Source: Methylocapsa sp. S129
GTDB taxonomy: Bacteria > Pseudomonadota > Alphaproteobacteria > Rhizobiales > Beijerinckiaceae
DNA: 64,000 bases
Assembly: GCF_009765995.1 (NCBI RefSeq)
Contig: NZ_LMUI01000011.1
Coordinates: 54,173-118,172, forward strand
Direction of reading: 5' to 3'
In this document: one piece after another, positions 27,812 through 35,773 of the stretch
Layout of the letters: each line of letters opens with the position of its first letter
How positions within the stretch are numbered: the first letter of the stretch is position 1
Notes under the pieces: model-generated
What the model saw: only the letters and a program-made list of their open reading frames with translations
The model's database searches: none
Told to the model about the DNA's origin: nothing
Made by a program: the position numbers and the translations under genes

Positions 27812-28843
27812 TCAAATGGAGATGTCGATGCGCCGGCTTTGCTCGGCGCTGTGAATGGCGCCCAGCGCCATGGCGAGACTCTTGATATTGTCACGGCCGA
27901 CGGTTTCGGGCTCTGTCCCGCCCCGCACCGCAGCGACAAAATCTTGCATGACGCCGAGATGGCCGCCGACCTTATCGGCCGAATCAAGCGGTGGAACCGC
28001 AACGCTGGAGACTTCGGCAAAGAGGCCGCTAAGCGCGTCGCCGGCCACCTCTATCCGAATATCGTCGCGCCCGTCCCAAACCAGCGAACCCTTGGCGCCA
28101 ACAATGCGCCATGCGCATTCCCAGCTCGTGCCAAGACCCTGCGCGCACCAACTGCCCCGATAGGTGAAAACAGCGCCATTTTCGAGGTCGAACAGAGCAA
28201 CGGCGGACGAGCCCTGGCGATACCAGGAGCCTTCGGGCTCCCATTCCCGGCAATAGACGCCGTCGACGCTAAGCCCAGTCATGCAGCGCATCGCGTCAAA
28301 ACTGTGGATCGCCATGTCGAGAAGCAGGACGTGGTTCATCTCTTCGCGAAAGCCGCCAAAATGCGGCGCGAGAAAAAAGTCGGCGTGAACGCTGGTGACC
28401 TCGCCGATCGCGCCGGCGGCGACGGCGCGCGCGATGCGACGAACGCTTTCGAGATAGCGCCGATTCTGCACGACCGCGTGAATGCGTTTGGCGGCGCGCG
28501 CGCGCGCCACAAGGTCGCGCGCTTCGTCGAGCGTTTCGGCCATCGGCTTTTCGCTCAGGACATGGCAGCCGGCGTCCAACCCGGCTACGACGATCGTATG
28601 GCGGGCCGCCGGCACGACGATGTCGAGCAAGATGTCAGGTTCAGTGCGCGCGAGCAGCGTCTTGACGTCGCCTGTGAGGATAGCGTCGTTCAGACCGAAT
28701 TCGGCGGCGCGGCTTGCCGCCCTGGCAGGGTCCAGATCGGCCAGCCCGACAATCTCCAGCCCGTCGATCTTGCCGGCTGCATCGAGCCAGGCGCGGCTCA
28801 TCGCGCCACAGCCTATGAGGGAAGCCCTCAGCCTCATCAACAT
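27812..28843 (-). CDS. Gfo/Idh/MocA family NAD(P)-dependent oxidoreductase
   Basis: 343-residue dehydrogenase acting on sugars or cyclitols. The Rossmann motif is ASLIGCGAMSRAWL, with Asp at the end of strand 2 (GLADLDPARA). The catalytic lysine is in the family's EKP motif (VLSEKPMAETLDEA). The C-terminal alpha/beta substrate domain includes the conserved helix MNHVLLLDMAIHSFDAMRCM, with the His used in catalysis. It is the first gene of the minus-strand cluster, starting 47 bp from a perfect 14-bp palindrome and divergent from the LacI gene. The antisense frame over this and the previous gene is long but spurious. Confidence 0.92.
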   Translation of the reverse strand: MLMRLRASLIGCGAMSRAWLDAAGKIDGLEIVGLADLDPARAASRAAEFGLNDAILTGDVKTLLARTEPDILLDIVVPAARHTIVVAGLDAGCHVLSEKPMAETLDEARDLVARARAAKRIHAVVQNRRYLESVRRIARAVAAGAIGEVTSVHADFFLAPHFGGFREEMNHVLLLDMAIHSFDAMRCMTGLSVDGVYCREWEPEGSWYRQGSSAVALFDLENGAVFTYRGSWCAQGLGTSWECAWRIVGAKGSLVWDGRDDIRIEVAGDALSGLFAEVSSVAVPPLDSADKVGGHLGVMQDFVAAVRGGTEPETVGRDNIKSLAMALGAIHSAEQSRRIDISI

Positions 28844-28889
28844 CCTCCCTGTCGGGCCGCGCTGTCGGACTTTGCCGCGTTGACGAAAC

Positions 28890-28903
28890 CGTAAACGTTT
28901 ACG
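28890..28903. promoter_or_regulatory. LacI-type operator, perfect 14-bp palindrome
   Basis: CGTAAACGTTTACG is fully symmetric with a central CG, the classic form of LacI/PurR-family operators. It lies in the 139-bp space between the oxidoreductase start (28843) and the LacI gene start (28983), so the divergent regulator probably binds it to control the sugar cluster and itself. Confidence 0.8.
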
Positions 28904-28982
28904 ACAATAGGCGCCGCCGCCTGCCCTGTCAATAGAGAGACGAAATCGCTATGGGGACTGATGGCTCCGCGCCTGGGGGGAA

Positions 28983-30056
28983 TTGATCTTGACCGGCATT
29001 CGCGAACTCGCGCGTCATCTCGACATTTCGATCGGGACAGTGTCGCGGGCGCTCAACGATAAGGCGGACGTCAATCCTGAGACGCGCGAAAGGGTTCGCG
29101 AGGCCGCTGCGCGGCTCGGCTATTCGCCCAACCAGTCGGGCCGCAGCCTGCGTCGCGGCAAGACCGATCTCGTCGGGGTGATTGTTCCAACGGGCCAAGA
29201 CCAGACGTTGATCAACCCCGTATTCCTTTCCGTTCTCGACGGCTTACGTCGTCGCCTCTCCGAACAGCGCCTCGATCTGGCGATCTTCCTCCATGGCCAC
29301 GGCGAAGAACTCTTCGGCTCCCTCCGACGCGTCACGGAACGTGGCCTTGTCGACGGGCTGATCATTTCCGAGACCCAGCATGTCGATCCGCGCATCGACT
29401 ATCTCATCGAAAGGCGCCAGCCTTTCGCCGCGTTCGGGCGCAGCCTTTCGGGCGGCGATCATGCCTGGGTCGATCCCGATTTCGCCAAAGCCGTCGAATC
29501 TTCGATCGAAATACTCTACGGCCTCGGCCATCGCCGGATCGCGCTTATGCTTCCCGTGGGCGAAACAAATTATTTGCACCTCATCTTCGACGCCTATCTA
29601 AACGCGATGCAGAAACGCGGCCTTCTGCTTGAGTCTGGCTTCGTGCAACGACGCGCCGCGGCCGAGAGCGGCGGCTATGCGGCGGGCGAGGCTCTTCTCG
29701 CCATAAGGGAACGCCCGACCGCGATCCTCGTGTCGGACGCCATACAGTCGCTGGGACTCTATCGCAGGCTGAACGACACCGGCCTGCAGCCCGGACGCGA
29801 CGTCTCACTGATTGGCATTCTGCCGGAAGAACGCGCGCAAATTCTCTCGCCCGCTCTTGCGACCTTTCAGACGGACTGGACGGCGATCGGCGTGCGCCTG
29901 GGCGAAGCTCTCATTTCGGCGATGGCGCGCCCTTCGCTGGCGCCCGCCGAGCGGGCGAAGGCGAGTTCCGCATTAGGCGCCGTTCCCGCCATTCAAACGA
30001 TCATGCCCGTCGCGCTGCGCGCTGGAGAAAGCATCGGAAACGCCGCGCCTCCGTGA
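28983..30056 (+). CDS. LacI family transcriptional regulator
   Basis: 357-residue DNA-binding repressor. The helix-turn-helix and hinge are at the N-terminus (RELARHLDISIGTVSRALN, then NPETRERVREAAARLGYSPN). The C-terminal periplasmic-binding-like sensor domain starts at LVGVIVPTGQDQ. The start is TTG 28983 or TTG 28989; both lie after a GGGGGG stretch, and no ATG is available before the helix-turn-helix. Divergent from the sugar importer/enzyme cluster with a symmetric operator between them, so local repression relieved by the imported sugar or its metabolite is the natural model (inference). Confidence 0.93.
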   Translation: MILTGIRELARHLDISIGTVSRALNDKADVNPETRERVREAAARLGYSPNQSGRSLRRGKTDLVGVIVPTGQDQTLINPVFLSVLDGLRRRLSEQRLDLAIFLHGHGEELFGSLRRVTERGLVDGLIISETQHVDPRIDYLIERRQPFAAFGRSLSGGDHAWVDPDFAKAVESSIEILYGLGHRRIALMLPVGETNYLHLIFDAYLNAMQKRGLLLESGFVQRRAAAESGGYAAGEALLAIRERPTAILVSDAIQSLGLYRRLNDTGLQPGRDVSLIGILPEERAQILSPALATFQTDWTAIGVRLGEALISAMARPSLAPAERAKASSALGAVPAIQTIMPVALRAGESIGNAAPP

Positions 30057-30098
30057 ATGGGCGGCAAGTCGCGCGACCCGTCATAAACGCTCAAGCCA

Positions 30099-30572
30099 TC
30101 AGCTCCGGTGGATCGGGTCGATCCATGGCACATTTTCGGGCTTCTCGACGGGTTCGATATCGAGATTGACGACGACCGCTTCGCCATCGCTGCGCACCAA
30201 TACGCATTCCAGCGTTTCGTCGGCGCTGGCGTTGATCTCCTGATGCGGCACATAGGGCGGGATGTAGATGAAGTCGCCAGGCCCTGCTTCAGCCATGAAT
30301 TCCAGCCGCTCGCCCCAGCGCATCCGCGCTTTGCCGCGCACCACGTAGATCACGCTTTCCAGCGCGCCATGGTGATGCGCGCCGGTCTTGGCGTTAGCGT
30401 GGATTTTCACCGTGCCGGCCCATAGCTTCTGGGCCCCGACGCGCGCGAAATTGATCGCCGCCTTGCGGTCCATGCCGGGCGTCTGCGCAGTGTTGGCGTC
30501 GAGGTTGTCGCCTGGCACGACGCGCACGCCATCGTGCTTCCAGGCAGGCTCGCCGTCGTGAGGAGCGCTCAT
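30099..30572 (-). CDS. Cupin domain protein
   Basis: 157-residue single-cupin protein. The metal-binding motif is recognisable: AKTGAHHHGALESVIYVVRG (HxH...E of motif 1) and GPGDFIYIPPYVPHQEIN (motif 2 with the last His). Such small cupins are sugar-binding, isomerase-like or dioxygenase-like, and sequence alone does not say which. It begins 18 bp after the stop of the secreted-protein gene on the same strand, so the two form a small operon convergent with the LacI gene. Confidence 0.85.
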   Translation of the reverse strand: MSAPHDGEPAWKHDGVRVVPGDNLDANTAQTPGMDRKAAINFARVGAQKLWAGTVKIHANAKTGAHHHGALESVIYVVRGKARMRWGERLEFMAEAGPGDFIYIPPYVPHQEINASADETLECVLVRSDGEAVVVNLDIEPVEKPENVPWIDPIHRS

Positions 30573-30590
30573 CGTTTCCCCGCTCCGCGC

Positions 30591-31157
30591 CTATTGGTTC
30601 TGCGGGGATTCTTCGCTGAGCTTGTCGTAATATTTCACGACCAGCGGGATATTGGCGGGAAACTGAAGCGGCGTGATCGATTTCAGCGCGTCGTTCATTT
30701 GGTCGAGCGCTTCCTTCTTGTCCTTCGGCGCCATCTTTTTGTCGGCCTGCATTTCCGCGATTTCCTTCTTGAGGACGATTTCATCGCCGACATATTTCTT
30801 CGTCTGCGGATCGATTCCGCCCATCACCAGATTGATATTGTCGTCGACGTCCTCGTATTCGGCGTAATTGGCAAACCCGTGTTTCTTCACCGCGCCATCA
30901 AGTTGGGCGAGCGCCTTCGGATCGGGCTTGTCGTTGGCGCCTTCCGGCAATTTCGACACGATCGGATCGATATCCGCCTTCGCCGCGAGAGCGCCCTCGA
31001 TCTGCTTTTCCGTGAGCGCGATCTGCTTGACCGGCGCCTGCGCGGCGTCAGGTTGCGCATTCTGCGCAAAAGCAGCGCCGACGGGGGCGGCGGCCATCAA
31101 AATCGGCAGACACGCGATGCTGAACGCGGTGACAAAGGGGCGAATGGCGGCGCGCAT
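30591..31157 (-). CDS. Secreted protein of unknown function
   Basis: 188-residue protein with a clear signal peptide (FSIACLPILMAAAPVGAAFA, cleavage near AFAQNA). The mature part is helical, Lys/Asp-rich and ends VVKYYDKLSEESPQNQ. I recall similar uncharacterised secreted proteins in Bradyrhizobium relatives but know no function. Periplasmic location is inferred from the signal. It precedes the cupin gene by 18 bp and is probably co-transcribed with it. Confidence 0.75.
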   Translation of the reverse strand: MRAAIRPFVTAFSIACLPILMAAAPVGAAFAQNAQPDAAQAPVKQIALTEKQIEGALAAKADIDPIVSKLPEGANDKPDPKALAQLDGAVKKHGFANYAEYEDVDDNINLVMGGIDPQTKKYVGDEIVLKKEIAEMQADKKMAPKDKKEALDQMNDALKSITPLQFPANIPLVVKYYDKLSEESPQNQ

Positions 31158-31338
31158 GGCGGTCTCCTTGTGAGCGGGTGCAAGAGCCAGTTTAGGTTAT
31201 ACCCGGCTGACGGTTCAAGTCTCGCCGACGCTTCGCAGGGCGATGTGACAATTTCGCGTCGGGCGAGCGTTACGGTCTGGCGCCGCGCTCGAAAATCCGG
31301 CGCTTGCCCGCCATGCGCGGCTCCTCTACTCAGCCCCG

Positions 31339-32226
31339 ATGCCCTCCTCCTCCCCGCTGTTCGATCGCTTCGCGCCGCTTTTCTTCGTCCTCATCTGGTC
31401 GACCGGCTGGATCGTCGCGCGTTATTCCGCTGAATATGCCGATCCGCTGACCTTCCTGTGCTTTCGCTTCGGATCGGCCGGCCTGCTGCTGCTCGGGCTC
31501 GCCGTCGTCGCACGCGCGCCATTCCCCAAGACCGGCCGCGACTGGGGTCACGCATTGATCTCAGGGGCTTTCCTTCACGCCCTTTACCTCGGCGGCGTGT
31601 GGTGGGCGATCCGCGCGGGGCTGCCGGCCTCGGTCTCGGCGCTGATCGCCGCCGTGCAGCCGATCGCCACGGCATTGCTGGCGCCGGCGCTGCTGGGCGA
31701 GCGCGGTTCATGGCGGCGCTCGCTCGGCGTCGTCCTTGGCCTCGTCGGCCTGGTTCTGGTGCTCTGGCCAAAACTGAGCGCGGCCAATATTGGCGCGGGC
31801 GCGCTGACAATCATCGGCGTCAATATTCTCGCCATGCTGGGCGCGACGGCCGGCTTTTTCTACCAGAAGCGCTTTCTTCCCGCCGGCGATCTGCGCGCCA
31901 TGGCCGGCGTGCAATATGTCGGCGCTTTCGTCCTCGTGCTGCCCGCCGCTTACTTGCTGGAGCCGATGCACATCGAATGGAACTGGACCATGGCGCTCGT
32001 TCTCGCCTGGTCCGTGCTCGCTCTGTCGATCGGCGCGATCTGGCTGCTGCTGCTGCTGATCAGGCATGGCGAGGTTTCGCGCGCCTCGGCGCTGATCTAT
32101 CTCGTGCCGCCGACCGCCGCCGCGCAGGCCTGGCTGCTGTTTGGCGAAACGCTGAACGCGCTGCAGATCGCCGGCATGGCGCTGACGGCGGTCGGCGTCG
32201 CGATCGCCGCCCGGCGGCAAAGCTAA
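31339..32226 (+). CDS. EamA-family drug/metabolite (DMT) transporter
   Basis: 295-residue inner-membrane transporter with ten predicted helices arranged as two EamA repeats. The first repeat ends in a loop and helix with the family pattern (AAVQPIATALLAPALLGERG, then LGLVGLVLVLWPK). The second ends ALIYLVPPTAAAQAWLLFGE, as expected for the duplicated EamA unit. Likely an exporter of amino acids or other metabolites; substrate unknown. Start ATG 31339. It lies 70 bp upstream of mcd on the same strand. Confidence 0.9.
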   Translation: MPSSSPLFDRFAPLFFVLIWSTGWIVARYSAEYADPLTFLCFRFGSAGLLLLGLAVVARAPFPKTGRDWGHALISGAFLHALYLGGVWWAIRAGLPASVSALIAAVQPIATALLAPALLGERGSWRRSLGVVLGLVGLVLVLWPKLSAANIGAGALTIIGVNILAMLGATAGFFYQKRFLPAGDLRAMAGVQYVGAFVLVLPAAYLLEPMHIEWNWTMALVLAWSVLALSIGAIWLLLLLIRHGEVSRASALIYLVPPTAAAQAWLLFGETLNALQIAGMALTAVGVAIAARRQS

Positions 32227-32295
32227 AGGCGCATTGCAACGAGGGCCAAGCCATCGCATGCTGCGCTGCAATGGGGCGGTGAACGGAGAATTGGC

Positions 32296-33939
32296 GTGAA
32301 GCTTGACCTCGCGACGGAAGCGCTCGCCTCAGTCGAAGCGCTGCTCGCGCAAGCCATCGCCAGCGTTCGCGCGCGCGTCAGCGAAGGGGGACGGTTGAGC
32401 GCGCCGCTGATCGAGCGCGAACAACGCGCCGCCCATGGCCTCGCCTGGCTCGCCACCTATGTCGAGGCGATCCGGGAAATGACCGCTTACGCGCTGCGCA
32501 TGCGCGCCGAAGGCCGCTTCGGCGAGATCGAGATTCTGCTGACCCGCATCGGCCTTGGCGAATATTGCGCGCAGATTTTCGGCGGCATTCCGATGAGCCA
32601 GGGCGAGATCCTGCGCCTTGCCGATTTCGGCCTCGATGAAGCGCAAGTCGCGCCCTACCGGACGGCCGCGATCGCGCAATTAATCGAGAGCGGCAATATT
32701 CCTGAGACACGCGCGAGCCTCGCCAGCCTGATCGAGCGCTCCGACAATGCCGCGACGATTGGCGACCCCGGCCTCGACGAGACTTTCGAGGCGATCCGCG
32801 CCGAAATGCGCCGCTTTGCCGACGCCGAAGTGATCCCGCATGCGCAGGGCTGGCATCGCACCAATGCCTACATTCCGATGGAGGTGATCGAAGGCCTTTC
32901 CGGCATGGGCGTGTTCGGGCTGACGATCCCCGAGGATTACGGCGGCATGGGCCTTGGCAAGGTCGCGATGTGTGTCGTCTCCGAAGAACTGTCGCGCGCC
33001 TATATCGGCGTCGGCTCGCTTGGCACGCGTTCGGAAATCGCCGCCGAACTCATCCTCGTCGGCGGCACGCCCGAACAGAAGCGAGAACTGCTGCCAAAAA
33101 TCGCGTCGGGCGCAATCCTCCCCACCGCCGTCTTCACCGAGCCCAACACCGGTTCCGATCTGGCGAGCCTGCGCACGCGCGCCATTCGCGAAGGCGATGT
33201 CTACAAGATCAGCGGCGCCAAGACCTGGATCACCCATCCCGTGCGCGCCGATCTGATGACCCTGCTGGCGCGCACGAACCCCAATGAGCCCGGCTACAAG
33301 GGCCTGTCGATGTTCCTGGCGCGCAAACCACGCGGCTCAGACGCTGAGCCTTTCCCGGCCAAGGGCATGTCGGGCGGCGAGATCGAAGTGCTCGGCTATC
33401 GCGGCATGAAGGAATATGAGATCGCCTTCGACGGCTTCGAGATTCCCGCCGAAGCGCTGCTCGGCGGCGAAGAAGGCCAGGGTTTCAAGCAATTGATGGC
33501 GACGTTCGAATCGGCGCGCATCCAGACCGCCGCGCGGGCGGTGGGCGTCGCCCAATCGGCGATGGAGCTCGGGCTTCGTTACGCTAAAGAGCGGACGCAG
33601 TTTGGCAAAAAGCTGATCGCCTTTCCGCGCGTCGCCGACAAGATCGCGATGATGGCGGTCGAGATCCACATTGCCCGTCAGATCACCTATTTCGCCGGCC
33701 GCGCCAAGGACGAGGGCCGCCGCTGCGACATGGAGGCGGGCATGGCCAAGCTGCTCGCCGCGCGCGTCGCCTGGGCCGCCGCCGACAATGCGCTGCAGAT
33801 CCACGGCGGCAACGGCTTCGCGCTGGAATATCCGATCTCGCGCGTTTTATGCGACGCGCGCATCCTCAACATTTTCGAAGGCGCGGCCGAGATTCAGGCG
33901 CAAGTGATCGCGCGGCGCCTGCTGGAGGGCGGCAACTGA
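32296..33939 (+). CDS. mcd: (2S)-methylsuccinyl-CoA dehydrogenase (ethylmalonyl-CoA pathway)
   Basis: 547-residue FAD acyl-CoA dehydrogenase. The C-terminal ~390 residues are a standard family domain: TIPEDYGGMGL, FTEPNTGSDLASLRTRA (flavin binding), TWITHPVRADL, RTQFGKKLIAFP, and ADNALQIHGGNGFALEYPI with a downstream catalytic Glu (IFEGAAEIQAQ). A ~160-residue helical N-terminal extension (about residues 1-155) is the known distinguishing feature of Mcd against other acyl-CoA dehydrogenases, which oxidises methylsuccinyl-CoA to mesaconyl-CoA. Start GTG 32296 follows GGAG. Other pathway genes are not in the window. Assignment rests on length and architecture, so a different long acyl-CoA dehydrogenase remains possible. 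Confidence 0.82.
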   Translation: MKLDLATEALASVEALLAQAIASVRARVSEGGRLSAPLIEREQRAAHGLAWLATYVEAIREMTAYALRMRAEGRFGEIEILLTRIGLGEYCAQIFGGIPMSQGEILRLADFGLDEAQVAPYRTAAIAQLIESGNIPETRASLASLIERSDNAATIGDPGLDETFEAIRAEMRRFADAEVIPHAQGWHRTNAYIPMEVIEGLSGMGVFGLTIPEDYGGMGLGKVAMCVVSEELSRAYIGVGSLGTRSEIAAELILVGGTPEQKRELLPKIASGAILPTAVFTEPNTGSDLASLRTRAIREGDVYKISGAKTWITHPVRADLMTLLARTNPNEPGYKGLSMFLARKPRGSDAEPFPAKGMSGGEIEVLGYRGMKEYEIAFDGFEIPAEALLGGEEGQGFKQLMATFESARIQTAARAVGVAQSAMELGLRYAKERTQFGKKLIAFPRVADKIAMMAVEIHIARQITYFAGRAKDEGRRCDMEAGMAKLLAARVAWAAADNALQIHGGNGFALEYPISRVLCDARILNIFEGAAEIQAQVIARRLLEGGN

Positions 33940-34014
33940 GCCAGAGGGCATTTGCAAAACCTTGCATTGTGCGGGTTTGACGCGATCCCAGCTTAGTGCC
34001 CTCGAAACCATCCT

Positions 34015-34097
34015 AATGATATCAAGGGGTTACATTTCTCCTCCGCAAATCTTTTTCAGGCCTGATTGAGCAATTTCAAAGCGTTGCAAGCGAAAAA
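34015..34097 (-). repeat. Dispersed repeat, copy B
   Basis: On the minus strand this reads TTTTTCGCTTGCAAC, then a CTTTGAAATTGCTCAA block, a variable middle, and AACCCCTTGATATCATT. The outer blocks and part of the middle match copy A at 8601-8672 on the plus strand. It lies in the gene-free stretch after mcd. Function unknown. Confidence 0.6.
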
Positions 34098-34757
34098 CCG
34101 AAAAAATGTGATTTTCTGAAAAACCGCAGCCACAGCGCCCTTCCTTCCCCCTCCCCGGCGCACCGCAGACTGCTTCTCGTCCTCGGAGAAAGTCCAAGCG
34201 CCTCCAGTCGGAACCATCGGAAAGTGTGCACCGGAAAAGCTGGAATGTCCAGACAATGTTTCTCTAAAACAGAAACGTGCCGCCGCCGTGTTAACTCAGG
34301 GCAAACACGCGCCGGCGCTGAGGGGCTTGCCCGGCGCTCTCGCTCCAGCCCGAAGAATTTGACAGATACGCGGCGACATAATAGCTACCAAAGGTAGATA
34401 CCGTTTGTTTGCGCCGACGCCGGCGCCTTATCCGCCATCAGGATCGCCGGGTGGGCCGACATGGACTGGGCGGCAGAGGGCTCAGACGATGCGGATGCCA
34501 TGTTCCTTTGGTGAACGAACGCGGCCGGTCGGCCGCGTCGATCACCAAAAGAACATGGATGCCACTTGCCGCGCCGACGAGACGCAGTCACCCCGCAGGG
34601 GTCGAAGCGAAGCGAAGAAGCGGCTTCTTGCCGCTTGACGGCGGCTCGGCGGCGTGGCCCTGCCCCCGCATAGCGCGTGCCTCTCAACCGGGCATTCGCC
34701 GGATCGGCCCGACTATGACGCCGGACAGCGCATCGCCACAGCAGCAAAGGAGGCGAC
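34098..34757. other. Gene-free region with hairpins before the first toxin-antitoxin pair
   Basis: About 660 bp without a convincing gene. Frames on both strands are long but Arg/Pro/Ser-rich and lack ribosome binding sites. It contains an imperfect short inverted repeat (TAGCTACC-AAA-GGTAGATA, 34382-34400), a large nested hairpin at 34498-34558 and a small hairpin AAGCGGC-ttctt-GCCGCTT (34618-34636). The vapB promoter must be at its right end. Confidence 0.45.
34498..34558. repeat. Large nested inverted repeat
   Basis: CCATGTTCCTTTGGTGA at the left pairs with TCACCAAAAGAACATGG at the right (17 bp, one mismatch). The interior GCGGCC-ggtc-GGCCGC continues the stem, giving almost 30 paired bases with a few mismatches and a 4-nt loop. 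It lies outside any gene. It could be a relic of a small palindromic element (REP-like) or a terminator; no T-tract follows. Confidence 0.5.
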
Positions 34758-35048
34758 ATGACCGCGAACGTCAAAAAGCCCGACGAAGCGAAATCGACCG
34801 CCAAGCTGTTCATGCATGGCCGCAGCCAGGCCGTTCGCCTGCCCAAGGAATTCCGCTTCGAGGGCAAGGAAGTGCGCGTCACCCGGCAAGGCGACAAGGT
34901 GATTCTGGAGCCGATGATCAGCCCGCAGCTCGATGTCGATGCGCTTTGGGCGAGTCTCGATGCTTTGGGGGCCAGGGATTTCTTCCCCGACGGTCCGCCA
35001 GACGATCCTCCGGCCCAGCCTGACCCGCGCAAGTTCTTCGGCGAATGA
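34758..35048 (+). CDS. vapB: VapB-type antitoxin (AbrB/SpoVT domain)
   Basis: 96-residue antitoxin, expected to bind its own promoter through the AbrB-like swapped-hairpin domain and to neutralise the following PIN toxin through its C-terminus. The DNA-binding domain is [20 protein letters not shown] and [15 protein letters not shown]. The C-terminal third is acidic and Pro-rich ([17 protein letters not shown]), as in antitoxin tails. Start ATG 34758 follows an excellent AAAGGAGG. The stop overlaps the toxin start by 4 bp. No clear operator repeat was recognised directly upstream, unlike the second pair. Confidence 0.88.
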   Translation: MTANVKKPDEAKSTAKLFMHGRSQAVRLPKEFRFEGKEVRVTRQGDKVILEPMISPQLDVDALWASLDALGARDFFPDGPPDDPPAQPDPRKFFGE

Positions 35049-35452
35049 TTTGCCTCGACACCAATGTCATTATAGGCGCGATCAACGGACGCAACCCAGT
35101 GATCCGCGCGCGCCTGAATGAATATCTGGGATCGCGCGTCCGCGTCGTGATGCCGGTCATCGCGCTCTATGAGATGCGATACGGCAATGCGAAGAGCGAC
35201 CGCCGCGAGGCCTCCGAGCGGATTCTCGACAGATTTCTCGCGACGGGCGTCGGCATCCTCCCGTTTGAAGAGGCGGACGCTCGCCACGCCGGGGACATCC
35301 GCGCGTATCTGGAGCGCCAGGGCGAACCGATCGGGCACTATGATTATCTCATCGCCGCGCAGGCCCGCTGCCGTGGCGCGCCGCTCGTCACGGCCAACAG
35401 CCGCGAATTCGAGCGCGTGCCGGGGCTCATCGTCGCGGACTGGGCGAGATGA
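35045..35452 (+). CDS. vapC: VapC-type PIN-domain toxin ribonuclease
   Basis: 135-residue PIN endoribonuclease, probably cutting tRNA or rRNA when freed from VapB. The acidic catalytic residues are visible: Asp5 in [11 protein letters not shown], Glu in [10 protein letters not shown], Asp in [11 protein letters not shown], and the final Asn/Ser strand [15 protein letters not shown]. Translation is coupled to vapB (ATGA overlap). The pair sits ~90 bp upstream of a second, different PIN toxin-antitoxin pair on the same strand. Confidence 0.9.
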   Translation: MICLDTNVIIGAINGRNPVIRARLNEYLGSRVRVVMPVIALYEMRYGNAKSDRREASERILDRFLATGVGILPFEEADARHAGDIRAYLERQGEPIGHYDYLIAAQARCRGAPLVTANSREFERVPGLIVADWAR

Positions 35453-35493
35453 GCGGCGCCGACGCGCTCTGAGTTCTGATCGCCCTTGTTGAT

Positions 35494-35542
35494 GATATCC
35501 TCCAATGATATCCTCTTTCCAAAGATATCATCGGAGGATATC
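35494..35542. promoter_or_regulatory. 19+11+19 inverted repeat with four GATATC boxes (operator of the second antitoxin)
   Basis: Left arm 35494-35512 and right arm 35524-35542 are complementary with one mismatch, separated by 11 bp. Each arm has a GATATC at both ends. The right arm includes the ribosome binding site GGAGG and ends directly at the antitoxin ATG 35543. This is the expected location for antitoxin or antitoxin-toxin autorepression; a hairpin in the mRNA would also occlude the ribosome binding site. Confidence 0.75.
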
Positions 35543-35773
35543 ATGCATGTTTCCAAATGGGGCAACAGCCTCGCCGTTCGGCTGCCCAAAAAGCTGGTCG
35601 AGGAATTGGGGGTCGCGGAGGGCGACGAAGTCAAACTCACCGCGGCCGCCAACAAGACGATCGAGGTGGAAAAGATCGACCGCAAGGCTCAGTTCCTCAA
35701 GGACGTAGAGCAGTTCAGATTCCCATTGCCCGAAGGCTATACGTTCGACCGTGACGAGGCCAACGAGCGGTGA
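35543..35773 (+). CDS. AbrB-family antitoxin of the second PIN pair
   Basis: 76-residue antitoxin (MHVSKWGNSLAVRLPKKL start), with the compact AbrB/MazE-like DNA-binding domain (NSLAVRLPKKLVEELGVAEG, KTIEVEKIDRK) and a short C-terminal toxin-binding tail (QFRFPLPEGYTFDRDEANER). ATG 35543 is chosen because GGAGG lies 5 bp upstream. The longer frame to 35486 runs through the operator. The stop overlaps the toxin's GTG start. It is clearly different in sequence from the first antitoxin. Confidence 0.88.
   Translation: MHVSKWGNSLAVRLPKKLVEELGVAEGDEVKLTAAANKTIEVEKIDRKAQFLKDVEQFRFPLPEGYTFDRDEANER

Noticed and set aside
26819..28894. 691-codon open frame on the plus strand
   Set aside because: It lies antisense to the isomerase and Gfo/Idh/MocA genes, whose protein motifs are intact. 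The translated product has no motif. A shadow frame from high GC content.
34385..35338. 317-codon open frame on the minus strand through the toxin-antitoxin block
   Set aside because: It crosses the large hairpin and the first antitoxin/toxin genes, which have better ribosome binding sites and recognisable domains.
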